A stretch of DNA of 64,000 nt, from assembly GCF_015477775.1 (NCBI RefSeq), contig NZ_JADLQO010000009.1, forward strand, positions 124,001-188,000, given 5' to 3'. The stretch comes from Nocardia abscessus. GTDB lineage: Bacteria; Actinomycetota; Actinomycetes; Mycobacteriales; Mycobacteriaceae. The translations under genes and the position numbers were made by a program. The notes under the pieces were generated by a model, which had not been told where the DNA came from, did not search any database, and saw only the letters and a list, made by a program, of their open reading frames with translations. Shown piece after piece: positions 43,160-51,974 of the stretch; position 1 is the stretch's first letter, and every line of letters begins with the position of its first letter.

Positions 43160-44409
43160 TGAAACGACAGGTACCCCGGCCCCGCGATCTCGCGGCGCTG
43201 CTGCGGTTCCGCAAACCGCGCCTGAACGCGACCCGACGCCGCCTCGACGCCGCGTTCACCATCGAGGACCTGCGCCGCATCGCCCAGCGACGCACCCCGC
43301 GGGCAGCCTTCGACTACACCGACGGGGCCGCCGAGGCCGAGATTTCGCTGGACCGTGCGCGGCAGGCGTTCTCGGACATCGAGTTCCACCCGGCGATCCT
43401 GCGCGACGTGTCCAAGGTGACCACCGGGTGGGAGGTGCTCGGCGGGCCCGTCTCGCTGCCCTTCGGCATCGCCCCCACCGGGTTCACCCGGATGATGCAG
43501 ACCGAGGGCGAGTACGCGGGCGCCCGGGTGGCCGGGCGGGCCGGTATCCCGTTCTCGCTCTCCACCATGGGCACCGCGTCCATCGAGGACGTGGCCGCCG
43601 CGAACCCGCACGGCCGCAATTGGTTCCAGCTCTACATGTGGAAGGACCGGGACCGTTCCATGGCCCTGGTGGAGCGGGCCGCCGCGGCGGGATTCGACAC
43701 CCTGCTGGTGACGGTGGACGTGCCGGTGGCGGGCGCCCGGCTGCGCGACACCCGCAACGGCATGTCCATCCCGCCCGCGCTCACCCCGGCCACCGTGCTC
43801 GACGCCTTGCCCCGGCCGCGCTGGTGGATCGACTTCCTCACCACCGAACCGCTGGCTTTCGCCTCGCTGGACCGCTGGTCGGGCACCGTCGCCGAACTGC
43901 TCGACTCCATGTTCGACCCGACGGGGAATTTCGAGGACCTGGCCTGGATCCGGGACCAGTGGCCGGGCAAGGTGGTCGTCAAGGGCATCCAAACCCTTGC
44001 CGACGCCCGCGCCGTCGTGGACGCGGGCGTCGACGGCATCGTGCTGTCCAACCACGGTGGGCGCCAACTCGACCGCGCCCCGGTGCCGTTCCACCTGCTG
44101 CCCGAGGTGGCGGCCGAACTGGGCCGCGACACCGAGATCGTGCTCGATACCGGCATCATGTCCGGCGCCGACATCGTGGCCTCCATCGCGCTCGGTGCGC
44201 GCTTCACCCTCATCGGCCGCGCCTACCTCTACGGCCTCATGGCGGGCGGCGAAGCCGGTGTGAGCCGGGCGGTGGAGATCCTCACCGGGCAGGTGGAGCG
44301 CACGATGCGCCTGCTCGGCGTCACCTGCCTGGAGGAGTTGACGCCACGGCACGTCACGCAGCTGACCAGACTTGCCCCGCGCCCGGTGCCTGGCCGAGAT
44401 CGGGGGTGA
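43159..44409 (+). CDS. lldD: FMN-dependent L-lactate dehydrogenase LldD
   Basis: A 416-residue FMN alpha-hydroxyacid dehydrogenase, like mycobacterial LldD2, oxidising L-lactate to pyruvate. Motifs are AAFDYTDGAAEAE, FGIAPTGFTRMMQTEGE, VVVKGIQTLADAR and the active-site SNHGGRQLD (His299), then DTGIMSGADIVASIALGA. ATG 43159 overlaps the chimaera's stop (TGATG). In rhamnose clusters of actinobacteria LldD handles L-lactate from L-lactaldehyde, which explains its place here. It is the only apparently intact structural gene of the cluster. Confidence 0.9.
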   Translation: MKRQVPRPRDLAALLRFRKPRLNATRRRLDAAFTIEDLRRIAQRRTPRAAFDYTDGAAEAEISLDRARQAFSDIEFHPAILRDVSKVTTGWEVLGGPVSLPFGIAPTGFTRMMQTEGEYAGARVAGRAGIPFSLSTMGTASIEDVAAANPHGRNWFQLYMWKDRDRSMALVERAAAAGFDTLLVTVDVPVAGARLRDTRNGMSIPPALTPATVLDALPRPRWWIDFLTTEPLAFASLDRWSGTVAELLDSMFDPTGNFEDLAWIRDQWPGKVVVKGIQTLADARAVVDAGVDGIVLSNHGGRQLDRAPVPFHLLPEVAAELGRDTEIVLDTGIMSGADIVASIALGARFTLIGRAYLYGLMAGGEAGVSRAVEILTGQVERTMRLLGVTCLEELTPRHVTQLTRLAPRPVPGRDRG

Positions 44410-44461
44410 GCATTACGGGCGAAGTGCCGGCACAGGCACGGAGGAGGTGCGAGCACCGGTG

Positions 44462-45453
44462 GTGAGCATGCGGGAGGTCGCCGCTGCGGCGTCGGTGTCG
44501 GTCGGCACCGTCTCCAATGTGCTGAACACTCCCGACAAGGTCGCCCCTGCCACCGTGCAACGAGTGCTCGCCGCCATCGACCGCCTCGGCTTCGTCCGTA
44601 ACGACGCGGCCCGCCAACTCAAGGCAGGCCGCTCCCGGTGCGTCGGCCTGGTGGTGCTCGACATCAGCAACCCGTTCTTCTCCGACGTGGCGCGCGCCGC
44701 CCAGCAGCGCGCCGCCGAACACGATCTCTTGGTGCTGCTCGGCTCCAGCGACGACGACCCGCGCCGCGAGCGCCTCTACCTCGAAACCTTCGACGAGCAG
44801 CGGGTTTTCGGGCTCATGATCTCCCCGTCCGGCCAGGCGAGGATCGGCTCACCGCACTGCGCAATCGCGGTGTGCCGGTTGTGCTGGTCGACCGCGACGG
44901 CCATGGCACCCCGTTCTCCTCGGTCGCCGTGGACGACGTGGCCGGTGGTGACCTGGCCGTGCGCCACCTGTGCGCGACCGGCCGCCGCCGCATCGCCGTC
45001 GTCGGCGGCCCCGCGTCGCTCTCGCAGGTGGCCGACCGCCGCACCGGCGCCGGCCGCGCCGCCGCCGAACACCCCGGCGTCCCCTCACCATCATCGATAC
45101 GCCCGCCCCCACCGTTCTGGCCGGCCGCGATGCGGGTGAGCGCATCGCCGCGCTGCCCGCGGGTGGACGCCCCGACGCGGCTTTCTGCGTCAAACGACCT
45201 GCTCGCCATCGGCGTCCTCCAGGCCCTCGCGTTGCACGGCGTCGCCGTGCCCGCAGACGTGGCGCTGGTCGGTTACAACGACATCGATTTCGCCCCGTCC
45301 GCCATCGTCCCGCTCACTTCCATCCGCCAGCCGCGCGCCGAGATCGGCTCCTCGGCCATCGATCTGCTGGTCGCGGCGGCGGACGGCGGGGGAGAGCCGG
45401 AACACATCTGCTTCCGTCCGCACCTGGTCGAGCGCGCCTCCACCATCGGCTGA
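44462..45453 (+). pseudogene. LacI-family regulator, frameshifted
   Basis: The head is normal: MREVAAAASVSVGTVSNVLN and VAPATVQRVLAAIDRLGFVR. The periplasmic-binding-like domain then breaks. Reading switches frame near 44840 (after FGLMISPSGQ; continues ALRNRGVPVVLVDRDGHG), again near 45080 (PLTIIDTPAPTVLAGRDAGE), and near 45185 back to NDLLAIGVLQALALHGVAVP and ALVGYNDIDFAPSAIVPLTS, ending ERASTIG. Three shifts make a full repressor impossible unless sequencing errors explain them. It should have controlled the rhamnose genes at the LacI operator (42833). Confidence 0.8.
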
Positions 45454-45547
45454 TCGGCCCGATAATCCGACTGGCGCCAAAGAGATTCGACCGTTGAGGT
45501 AGACCGCCGGCCGAGGTGCGGCAGCGGGTCGGCGTCTGTTGTGGGCG

Positions 45548-45751
45548 TCAGCCGTTCTCGGTGACGGTGGTGTCGGGGTGGCGGCGGCTGGTGTCGGGCT
45601 TGACGAAGTGACCGGTGATCGCCGAGCGGTCGCGCCGGTTGTCCCCGTCGTGCGGCTCGTCCTCACCGAGGGTGGTCTTCGGGTTCTCGGCTGCGGTCTG
45701 CTCGCTCACATATTCACCGGTCTCGGCGGAACGATGGCTGCTCTCGGCCAT
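45548..45751 (-). CDS. 67-residue protein with two copies of an RSAxTG motif
   Basis: ATG 45751 follows AAGGAGG at ideal spacing. The peptide consists of two related halves: HRSAETGEYVSEQTAAENP then KTTLGE, and DRSAITGHFVKPDTSRRHP then DTTVTE. Small actinobacterial proteins with a single RSAETG...P.TTV unit are widespread; some databases misname them multidrug transporters. No membrane segment. Function unknown. Confidence 0.7.
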   Translation of the reverse strand: MAESSHRSAETGEYVSEQTAAENPKTTLGEDEPHDGDNRRDRSAITGHFVKPDTSRRHPDTTVTENG

Positions 45752-46261
45752 GGGGTCCTCCTTCGAACTGTTCGGTCGATACCCCGATCAGGGCGGGGTG
45801 TGTTCAGTCCTTACCGAATAGCACGCACGAGCAGTGAGAAACGTCTGCCGAGAAATGATTTCCGTTCCGGCGTCGTAGCTTGCGGCCTCGGCCTCGTGAC
45901 GGCGTGCCGGCGCAGCTCAACCGCCGTCTTTCTCCGCAATTGCTCGTGGTTGTGCCGGCGTTCCCCCGGCTGCGCACCGAAGCTGCGGCGTCGGACGACG
46001 CTCTGGGCGACACGGGATCTCGCGATCGCGAGACATCGTCACCGAGTTCGGAGACAGCCTGCGCCGCTCGGCCGATCGTCCAACATGCGCGAACCCTGCA
46101 TGAATCGACAGACGACTGGTTCATTACCCACGCCGAGTTGCCTCCAACCACGTGGATGGAGCGATGTGCGGAGGGATCGATCTGCTGCACAAGCGCACTC
46201 GCGAAGGCGCGGCCTCCAGCACCGACTCTGCGACTATTCGGCATCCGGTGCAGCCCGCCGT
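45752..46261. other. No gene recognised
   Basis: About 510 bases between the RSAxTG mini-gene and the small LysM gene. Open frames on both strands are low-complexity and lack ribosome binding sites. No hairpin or repeat stood out. Confidence 0.4.
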
Positions 46262-46438
46262 TCAGGCGAGGTTGGACCGCACGGGGAGCATGATCTCCTG
46301 TCCGACTCTGATCAAGTTCGGGTTCGCGATGTCGTTGAGGTCGGCGATCGCCTGGAGGAATCTCAGATCGCCGTACTTCTTCTTGACGATCCCCGACAGG
46401 GTCTCGCCCGCGACGACTGTATGTCTTTCCGCTGCCAT
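46262..46438 (-). CDS. Single LysM-domain protein, 58 aa
   Basis: ATG 46438 preceded by AGGAGACA. The whole protein is one LysM repeat: RHTVVAGETLSGIVKKKYGD, then FLQAIADLNDIANPNLIRVG ending QEIMLPVRSNLA. No signal peptide or anchor. LysM domains bind N-acetylglucosamine polymers. It follows the three-LysM gene by 9 bp and is surely co-transcribed. How an unexported LysM protein reaches peptidoglycan is unexplained. Confidence 0.85.
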   Translation of the reverse strand: MAAERHTVVAGETLSGIVKKKYGDLRFLQAIADLNDIANPNLIRVGQEIMLPVRSNLA

Positions 46439-46447
46439 GGTTGTCTC

Positions 46448-46924
46448 CTAGTTCTTCGGGGGAATGATCAGTCCTTGGCCGACGCGAATGACGTCGGGGT
46501 TCGCGATCTCGTTCGCGTCGGCGATCAACGGAAACAGTGCCGGATCACCGTAGAAGCGTTTGGCCAGCTTGGACAGAGTGTCGCCGGAGACGACCTTGTA
46601 GGCGATGCCGGGGATGATCAGTACCTGGCCGACGTGGATCTCGTCGGGATCGCTGATCCCGTTCGCCGCGGCGATCAACGGGAACAGATGCGAATTCTGC
46701 GGGCGATAGAAGTGCCCCGCCAATCCGGAGAGGGTCTCCCCGCGTACCACCGTGTGCTTGCGGCTCACCTCGGGAATGATCAGTACCGCCCCGATGCGTA
46801 TCGAATCGGGGTCCGGAACCCCGCTGGCGACGGCGATCAGCTCGAAGAGCGCCGGTTGCCCGTAGAATCGTTTCGCAATCGCCGACAAAGTATCTCCTGC
46901 GACGACCGTGTGTGTGTTTATCAT
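46448..46924 (-). CDS. Triple LysM-domain protein, 158 aa
   Basis: Three tandem LysM repeats fill the protein: residues 4-50 (HTVVAGDTLSAIAKRFYGQP), 56-105 (HTVVRGETLSGLAGHFYRP) and 109-156 (KVVSGDTLSKLAKRFYGDPA), each ending in RIGAVLIIP-like sequence. No signal peptide is seen at ATG 46924. Similar unexported LysM proteins occur in phage-tail-like contexts as hub parts and in other bacterial operons. It is divergent from the large membrane protein gene at 47366 with palindromic sites between. Confidence 0.88.
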   Translation of the reverse strand: MINTHTVVAGDTLSAIAKRFYGQPALFELIAVASGVPDPDSIRIGAVLIIPEVSRKHTVVRGETLSGLAGHFYRPQNSHLFPLIAAANGISDPDEIHVGQVLIIPGIAYKVVSGDTLSKLAKRFYGDPALFPLIADANEIANPDVIRVGQGLIIPPKN

Positions 46925-47071
46925 TGAATTACTCCTCTCGGCGGCACCTCGGCGTCACTTTCGGTGTGTATCGAGAATTCGGCGAACGATGCCGAGGTGT
47001 AAGTTGACAGCATCAGCGTACGGTCGGCATGCCGGCCATTGAAGCGCTCCGCGGGATTGCATCGAAGTCGG

Positions 47072-47088
47072 GTAGTCCACTACTCATT
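47072..47088. promoter_or_regulatory. Degenerate copy of the TACTCATT palindrome
   Basis: GTAGTCCACTAC (47072-47083) is a perfect 12-bp palindrome running into the half site ACTACTCATT (47079-47088), the same half site as in 47189-47210. The rest of the 46925-47365 gap shows no gene. Confidence 0.55.
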
Positions 47089-47188
47089 GCCGAGCTCTCG
47101 GACAACGAACAATTGTGGTCCCATATTGGCGGGCGGCTTCGGCGGATTGCGGTCTTATCGACGGCGCGACGAGAAGCGCCCGCGTCGA

Positions 47189-47210
47189 AATGAGTAGTGG
47201 ACTACTCATT
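47189..47210. promoter_or_regulatory. Perfect 22-bp palindrome upstream of membrane-protein gene
   Basis: AATGAGTAGT (47189-47198), GG, ACTACTCATT (47201-47210) are exact reverse complements. It lies in the divergent region of the LysM operon and the 624-residue membrane protein, 156 bp before the latter's ATG. It contains, reversed, the 11-mer GTCCACTACTC also found at 47075 and 40717. Likely binding site of an unidentified dimeric regulator. Confidence 0.7.
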
Positions 47211-47365
47211 ACCGGCTGGATGGGTGAAACTACGGTCGACCCTACTCAGGATGGATACCGAAGGGCATCCGGTGGCTGTATGAGGGGCCGCCAGATGTTT
47301 CGAACGCCGGACCCGGCGCGGCGATCGGACCATCTCGACGTCTGGTGACGTTTGTCGGAGGAGAC

Positions 47366-49240
47366 ATGGATGCCGCAGCGCGAACGCACGTATTGGCGAA
47401 GAATCTGTCCGTAGCCCTCGCGATGGCGTCGCGCTACCCCGAAGCTCGATCGAAAAACGGACAGGACTATCGCCTCCGAGTTGCCCAGTTTCTCACCGAG
47501 AACGATCGGGTGGCCCGTGCTATCAGTGCCGAACTGGGCGAATTGTTCGAGAACGACCCTGCGCTCGGCCATCTTGTCGAAGCCATGCGCAGCAGGGGTG
47601 GCCGTAAGCGTCTCGCGCAACACTTGCGTCAGACGCTGCACGAGCACCCTCACACACGAGAGTGCCTCCTCTCCTTGACCCAAGGTATCGCCGACCCCGT
47701 CGCCGGCCGCACACCCATAGGCCGCGCGGTGTCGCGGAGCCGGTCGTCGGGGTGGTTCAGCCGCAAGGTCGTTCTGGTGTGGATGAACGTTCTGATCGTC
47801 GTCCCCGTCGTGTTCGCGTTTCTCACCGTATGGGGCGGATTCGAGCGTCAGAATACGGCGCACGACCTGTCCACCGGAGCGCTGAGGATCTTCGTTGTCT
47901 GGGTGCTTTCGTTCCTGCCCAGCTGGTTGTACGTCCGATTTCTGGGGCAACGCGCGAGCGCCTTGTGGAACGAATACGTCATTCACCTCCACCGCCTCGC
48001 CCTGGACGAGCCGAGATACCTGCCCCGACCGCCGAGATCATCAGAATTCTTCGAGGAATGGCTCGCCGACGGCGGCTACCTCCAGGAAGAGGAGCACAAT
48101 ATCTACCGGCAGAAGTTCAACGCCTACTACGGACGCGCCGTGTCCTCCGGAGGTGGATCCGATTTCGCGGTCAGGACCGAAACTCTGTTCCCCGTATTCC
48201 TCGCCACGACCGTCTTCGCGACGTGCTGGACTGCGGCCCTCTGGGATCTGAACTTCGTCGACAACCCAACCACGGTGTGGGACATCCTCAAGTTCGGATT
48301 TCTCGGCGCCTACGCGTTCACCGTGCAGAGCCTCATCCGCCGCTTCTTCCAAAGCGACCTCAGGCCGAGTGCGTATGCCTCCGCCCTCCTGCGAATCATC
48401 GTCGTCTTCACCACTTTGGTGCCCCTGTACCAACTCATCGACAGTTTCGAAGCCGGTGTTCGATCGGCGATCGCCTTCGTGGTCGGCGCCTTCCCGATCG
48501 TCGGCATCTACGCACTCCACCGGACTGCGGCGGTTGCCCTCCGCGCTGCGGTACCGCAACTCACACCGCACTATCCGCTCAATCAGATCGACGGCCTGAA
48601 CGTGTGGTACGAATCCCGACTCATCGAAGAAGGCATCGAAGACATGCAGAGTCTGGTGACGACGAATCTCGTCGATGTCATACTCCACACGCGAGTTCCC
48701 CTGGGCCGGCTGGTGGATTGGATCGATCAGGCCCAGCTCTACTTTCACCTGGACCACAGCGAAGTGACACGGGGCGAACGTCGTCGGTCGGTGCGCTACC
48801 ACAACGACCACCCGTCCGAAGATCCCAGCTGGACCGCACAACTCAGCGGGAGTCTCGGCTCCGGCGTTCGGGCAGGCACCAAGACCCGCGTGAAACTCCG
48901 CCAACTCGGCATCCGAACGGCGACCGACCTGCTCATCGCCTTCCCGCCCAGCCAACTCGACCCACGCAACCCCGCGGAACCGGTAAGTCAGCGATTCCAA
49001 CACCTCGCACCGGTGGGCATCGACCTCGATCAGATACGCATCCTCGTACGAGTTCTCGATGAGAACACCGACCTCGTCCCTATCTGGAACTGGCAACGCA
49101 GGGGCGCTCGCATTCGCGCACCGCAGGAGACGTCGAGCAGGCGGCGTGTCAACGGGCACAGCTACTCGCAACCGGAAACAACGGCGAGTGCACTCCATCG
49201 ACGGCAGCCGCAACGAACTCTCCCCGAAAAGCCCAGCTAG
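47366..49240 (+). CDS. Large multi-helix membrane protein of unknown function, 624 aa
   Basis: ATG 47366 follows GGAGGAGA. Layout: a helical cytoplasmic N domain (1-125, e.g. LLSLTQGIADPVAGRTPIG), two transmembrane helices (VLVWMNVLIVVPVVFAFLTV near 140; IFVVWVLSFLPSWLYVRFL near 180), a soluble stretch with EYVIHLHRLALDEPRYLPRP, further helices (LFPVFLATTVFATCWTAALW, FGFLGAYAFTVQSLIRRF, LLRIIVVFTTLVPLYQLIDS, IAFVVGAFPIVGIYALHR) and a cytoplasmic C domain of 220 residues that includes a helix-hairpin-helix-like VKLRQLGIRTATDLLIAFPP. I recognise no family. Palindromic sites upstream and an isolated position suggest independent regulation. Confidence 0.7.
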   Translation: MDAAARTHVLAKNLSVALAMASRYPEARSKNGQDYRLRVAQFLTENDRVARAISAELGELFENDPALGHLVEAMRSRGGRKRLAQHLRQTLHEHPHTRECLLSLTQGIADPVAGRTPIGRAVSRSRSSGWFSRKVVLVWMNVLIVVPVVFAFLTVWGGFERQNTAHDLSTGALRIFVVWVLSFLPSWLYVRFLGQRASALWNEYVIHLHRLALDEPRYLPRPPRSSEFFEEWLADGGYLQEEEHNIYRQKFNAYYGRAVSSGGGSDFAVRTETLFPVFLATTVFATCWTAALWDLNFVDNPTTVWDILKFGFLGAYAFTVQSLIRRFFQSDLRPSAYASALLRIIVVFTTLVPLYQLIDSFEAGVRSAIAFVVGAFPIVGIYALHRTAAVALRAAVPQLTPHYPLNQIDGLNVWYESRLIEEGIEDMQSLVTTNLVDVILHTRVPLGRLVDWIDQAQLYFHLDHSEVTRGERRRSVRYHNDHPSEDPSWTAQLSGSLGSGVRAGTKTRVKLRQLGIRTATDLLIAFPPSQLDPRNPAEPVSQRFQHLAPVGIDLDQIRILVRVLDENTDLVPIWNWQRRGARIRAPQETSSRRRVNGHSYSQPETTASALHRRQPQRTLPEKPS

Positions 49241-49373
49241 TGTCCCGCCTACTTCGGCCAGCGCAGATCGGCACGTCCTCCGGCAGTCTCCGCCGTAACG
49301 TGAAGGACCGCACCGATGGCCGGGCGCCAGTGTCCAAGCCATCGGTTGTTTGCCGCCGCCGTGGCGCGCGCGT

Positions 49374-49751
49374 TCAACCCAGGGCGGCCTGCATGGCGAC
49401 CCCGTCGACGTAGGAGTGCTTCTCCTTGACCGCGCCGCCCTCGACCAGCACATAGTCCGCGAGGTCGACGCACACGCGGTTTCCGGTTGCCGACGTCCCG
49501 GTCAGCTGCCACTGCACGACCCAGAAGTCCTCTCCGGCGCGTAGCGAGACCAAGTGGAACGTCAGGTCGGGAACCAGGGCGAACGTGCCCGCCGCGGCTT
49601 CGCGGATGGCGTCTCGACCTCGCGCGGGCTCCTGGCCCGAGTGCAGGTGGAACACCGAGTCGACGGTGTGGAGCGCGGCGATCCGGTCCGGGTCGCGGTC
49701 TACCCAGCAGGCGTGGTAGCGCTCGAACAGTTCGTGAGTGGCAGTGGTCAT
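49374..49751 (-). CDS. SnoaL-like NTF2-fold protein
   Basis: A 125-residue NTF2/SnoaL-like protein: ELFERYHACWVDRDPDRIAA, FHLHSGQEPARGRDAIREAA, then VVQWQLTGTSATGNRVCVDL and DYVLVEGGAVKEKHSYVDG. These enzymes or binding proteins act on small hydrophobic substrates. ATG 49751 chosen because the family begins there. Divergent from the PucR-like regulator at 49951, which may control it. Confidence 0.82.
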   Translation of the reverse strand: MTTATHELFERYHACWVDRDPDRIAALHTVDSVFHLHSGQEPARGRDAIREAAAGTFALVPDLTFHLVSLRAGEDFWVVQWQLTGTSATGNRVCVDLADYVLVEGGAVKEKHSYVDGVAMQAALG

Positions 49752-49950
49752 GATGGCGGATTCCGATCGTTGTGCGAGCAGTCGTCCTCGATGTGACCTG
49801 GGAAGCTTCCGTGAGATCACTCTGAACGCGTGTGGCGAATACCAACGATTTGCAGTGTCGCCGAGGGCCGCCCGTTGCGGCCACGGGCGCACGCCTCCAC
49901 TTGGGCGTTCTCCGTTGTGCGCACGCACAATCGGCGCTAGGTTGACGGCG

Positions 49951-51072
49951 GTGACCCAGGACGCGCATATCGAGCGCCCGCGCCTCCTTCGAGAGCTGTG
50001 GGCCGATCTGCCTGCGATCTCCGAAATGGTCACCGCGAGAATCGAACAGGATGAGCAGGACTACGACGATGCCGCGCTCGGTCACCACGAATTGACCACT
50101 CTCGTAGCCGACAGCCTCGCAGCATTGCTAGATGCCATCGCCGAGACCCCATACTCGCTCGAGCCTGCTCGCCGAGCCGGACGCCTGAAAGCCGAGCGAG
50201 GGATCCCGCTGGACAGTCTGCTGCACGCCTTCCGCGTCGCGGGCATGGCGTTCTGGGAGGTCATCGTGGAACGCGCTGACCAGCACGACCGTTCCGCGCT
50301 GCCCCGACTGTCGACGCTGGTTTGGGCCACTGTGGACGAGTACTCGGTCGCGGCGGCCGACGCATACCGGCACGTAGCCGTCACCGGAGACGAACAACCC
50401 GATCAACGGTGGTTGCGGGCGCTGCTCGATCCCGACTTTCCCTCGACGCAGCGCGAGGACTTGGCCAGAAGGATGCGCCTGCCGGCCCGGGGCACGTTCG
50501 TCGTCATGGTCGGCGATATCCGCCTCGCCGCGACCGGGGTGACCACCGTCCGCACCCGTATCTCCGACGACCGGGTAGTCCTCGCCGCCGCGCACTCAGC
50601 GATCACGCTCGACCACGCGCTGCGCGGCTCGACAACGCGAGCCGGCGCCAGCAAACCGTTCACCGACCTGGTGTTCGCGCCCGTCGCGCTCGATCAGGCG
50701 CGCCTCGCGTTCCGGTGTCTGAGCACGGCGGACACCGGGGTGCACGTATATGCCTCATCACCGGCGCGCGCTTTGATCGCGGCGCATCCAGAGCTCGCCG
50801 CCGACGTCCTGTCGGATGTGCTCGCCGCATTCGACCGACTCCACCCCGACGACGCCGACGCTCTCGTGCAGACCGCCCTGGCCTGGTACGAACTCGGCGG
50901 CTCGACCTCGGCGGTGGGGGAGCGGCTTCACCTGCACCGCAACACTGTCTTGCATCGCCTGAAGCGGATCGAGCAGCTCACCGGTTCCGCATTCGCAGTG
51001 CCCGCCGACGCCGCGCTGCTGTATTTGGCGCTGCAAGCACGGCTGCTCCGGACGCCCGTCGACCGGCCGTGA
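49951..51072 (+). CDS. PucR/CdaR-type transcriptional regulator
   Basis: A 373-residue regulator. N-terminal part: RARELWADLPAISEMV-like RLLRELWADLPAISEMVTAR and GIPLDSLLHAFRVAGMAFWE (RsbRD/sensor-like fold). The C terminus has the PucR helix-turn-helix: ALAWYELGGSTSAVGERLHL then HRNTVLHRLKRIEQLTG. Start GTG 49951 is the best of few options. It faces the SnoaL-like gene. Confidence 0.83.
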   Translation: MTQDAHIERPRLLRELWADLPAISEMVTARIEQDEQDYDDAALGHHELTTLVADSLAALLDAIAETPYSLEPARRAGRLKAERGIPLDSLLHAFRVAGMAFWEVIVERADQHDRSALPRLSTLVWATVDEYSVAAADAYRHVAVTGDEQPDQRWLRALLDPDFPSTQREDLARRMRLPARGTFVVMVGDIRLAATGVTTVRTRISDDRVVLAAAHSAITLDHALRGSTTRAGASKPFTDLVFAPVALDQARLAFRCLSTADTGVHVYASSPARALIAAHPELAADVLSDVLAAFDRLHPDDADALVQTALAWYELGGSTSAVGERLHLHRNTVLHRLKRIEQLTGSAFAVPADAALLYLALQARLLRTPVDRP

Positions 51073-51216
51073 CGCCAGGACGCGGTCGGGTCAGAAGCCG
51101 GGCAGGACGCGTGGCTCACCCGGCGTGATCGTCGGCGGTACCTCGCCGAGGTTCGGCCGAGCCACGAAGGCTCGGCCGAAACGGGCCGCGACGGTGCCGG
51201 CCGCCGCTGGTGCATG

Positions 51217-51612
51217 TCAGGGGACGGCAACCGTCACCAGTTCGGTGAACGGCATCCCGCCGGTAGCGGTGTCATCGAAACAGCCGCCCCGGGCGCTGAT
51301 GGTCGTGCCCGGTTCGAGCCCCTCCAGCGTTGTGGTCACGGTCTGACCGGGGCCGGCCATCGACTCCGGGGTGCCGTTGCCGAAGAAGCGGTGATTGTTC
51401 TCGGGGCCGACACCAGCTTCGGCCCAGCACCGGCCGGTTCCGTTGGGGTTGTGCACGGTTGCGGTCACGGTCCCCGGCGCGGTGCCTGCGAAGGTGACCT
51501 GGGGAGCTTGCAGCGGTGTTTGCGCGCTGGCCGGCGCGGTGACCAGGCTGAACGCCACAAGCGCGGCGGACGCGGCCAGCAGGATGGGTCCATTGATTCG
51601 CTTATTCGTCAC
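51217..51612 (-). CDS. Small secreted protein, 131 aa
   Basis: GTG 51612 starts a protein with a clear signal peptide (ILLAASAALVAFSLVTAPAS, cut near AQTP). The mature part is about 100 residues, beta-rich with two cysteines (GRCWAEAG and RGGCFDDT), plausibly an immunoglobulin-like domain: VTATVHNPNGTGRCW and VTTTLEGLEPGTTISARGG. No known family identified. Confidence 0.7.
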   Translation of the reverse strand: MTNKRINGPILLAASAALVAFSLVTAPASAQTPLQAPQVTFAGTAPGTVTATVHNPNGTGRCWAEAGVGPENNHRFFGNGTPESMAGPGQTVTTTLEGLEPGTTISARGGCFDDTATGGMPFTELVTVAVP

Positions 51613-51974
51613 GGGAGGGACCCTATCGGAACCATGCGAGCCCAATGCGCGCTTCCGCCAATGGATTTGCGAGAATCTCGACCAGGCGGACCACTGGTCG
51701 AGGAGGTCTCGAACCACGCGGCTGTCGACTGCGCCTCCCGGACCCCCAGAGTGAGCACGTGACGACGAAGATCATCGAGTCGGCTCGTCAGGGTTCCCGA
51801 ACCGCACGCGTGTCTTGTCGCCCGAGCCTTCTTCGGGGCATCGCTTGGTAACCGATGGCGCTCGATCGACGTCACCACCTGGCGACCTCACGAGTGGGTA
51901 TCCGGCCTCGGTGATATCGCGGCCCTCATTAGCATCGATACGGCGAACAAATCGAGGAAATCCGAGGATCTGCG
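51613..51974. other. No gene recognised
   Basis: About 360 bases between the small secreted-protein gene and the GAPDH gene. Open frames are short and have no start signals; it holds the two promoters. Confidence 0.4.

Noticed and set aside
51085..51216. Minus-strand fragment ending LGEVPPTITPGEPRVLPGF
   Set aside because: Protein-like but under 45 codons, with no start and no identifiable family; too weak to call a pseudogene.
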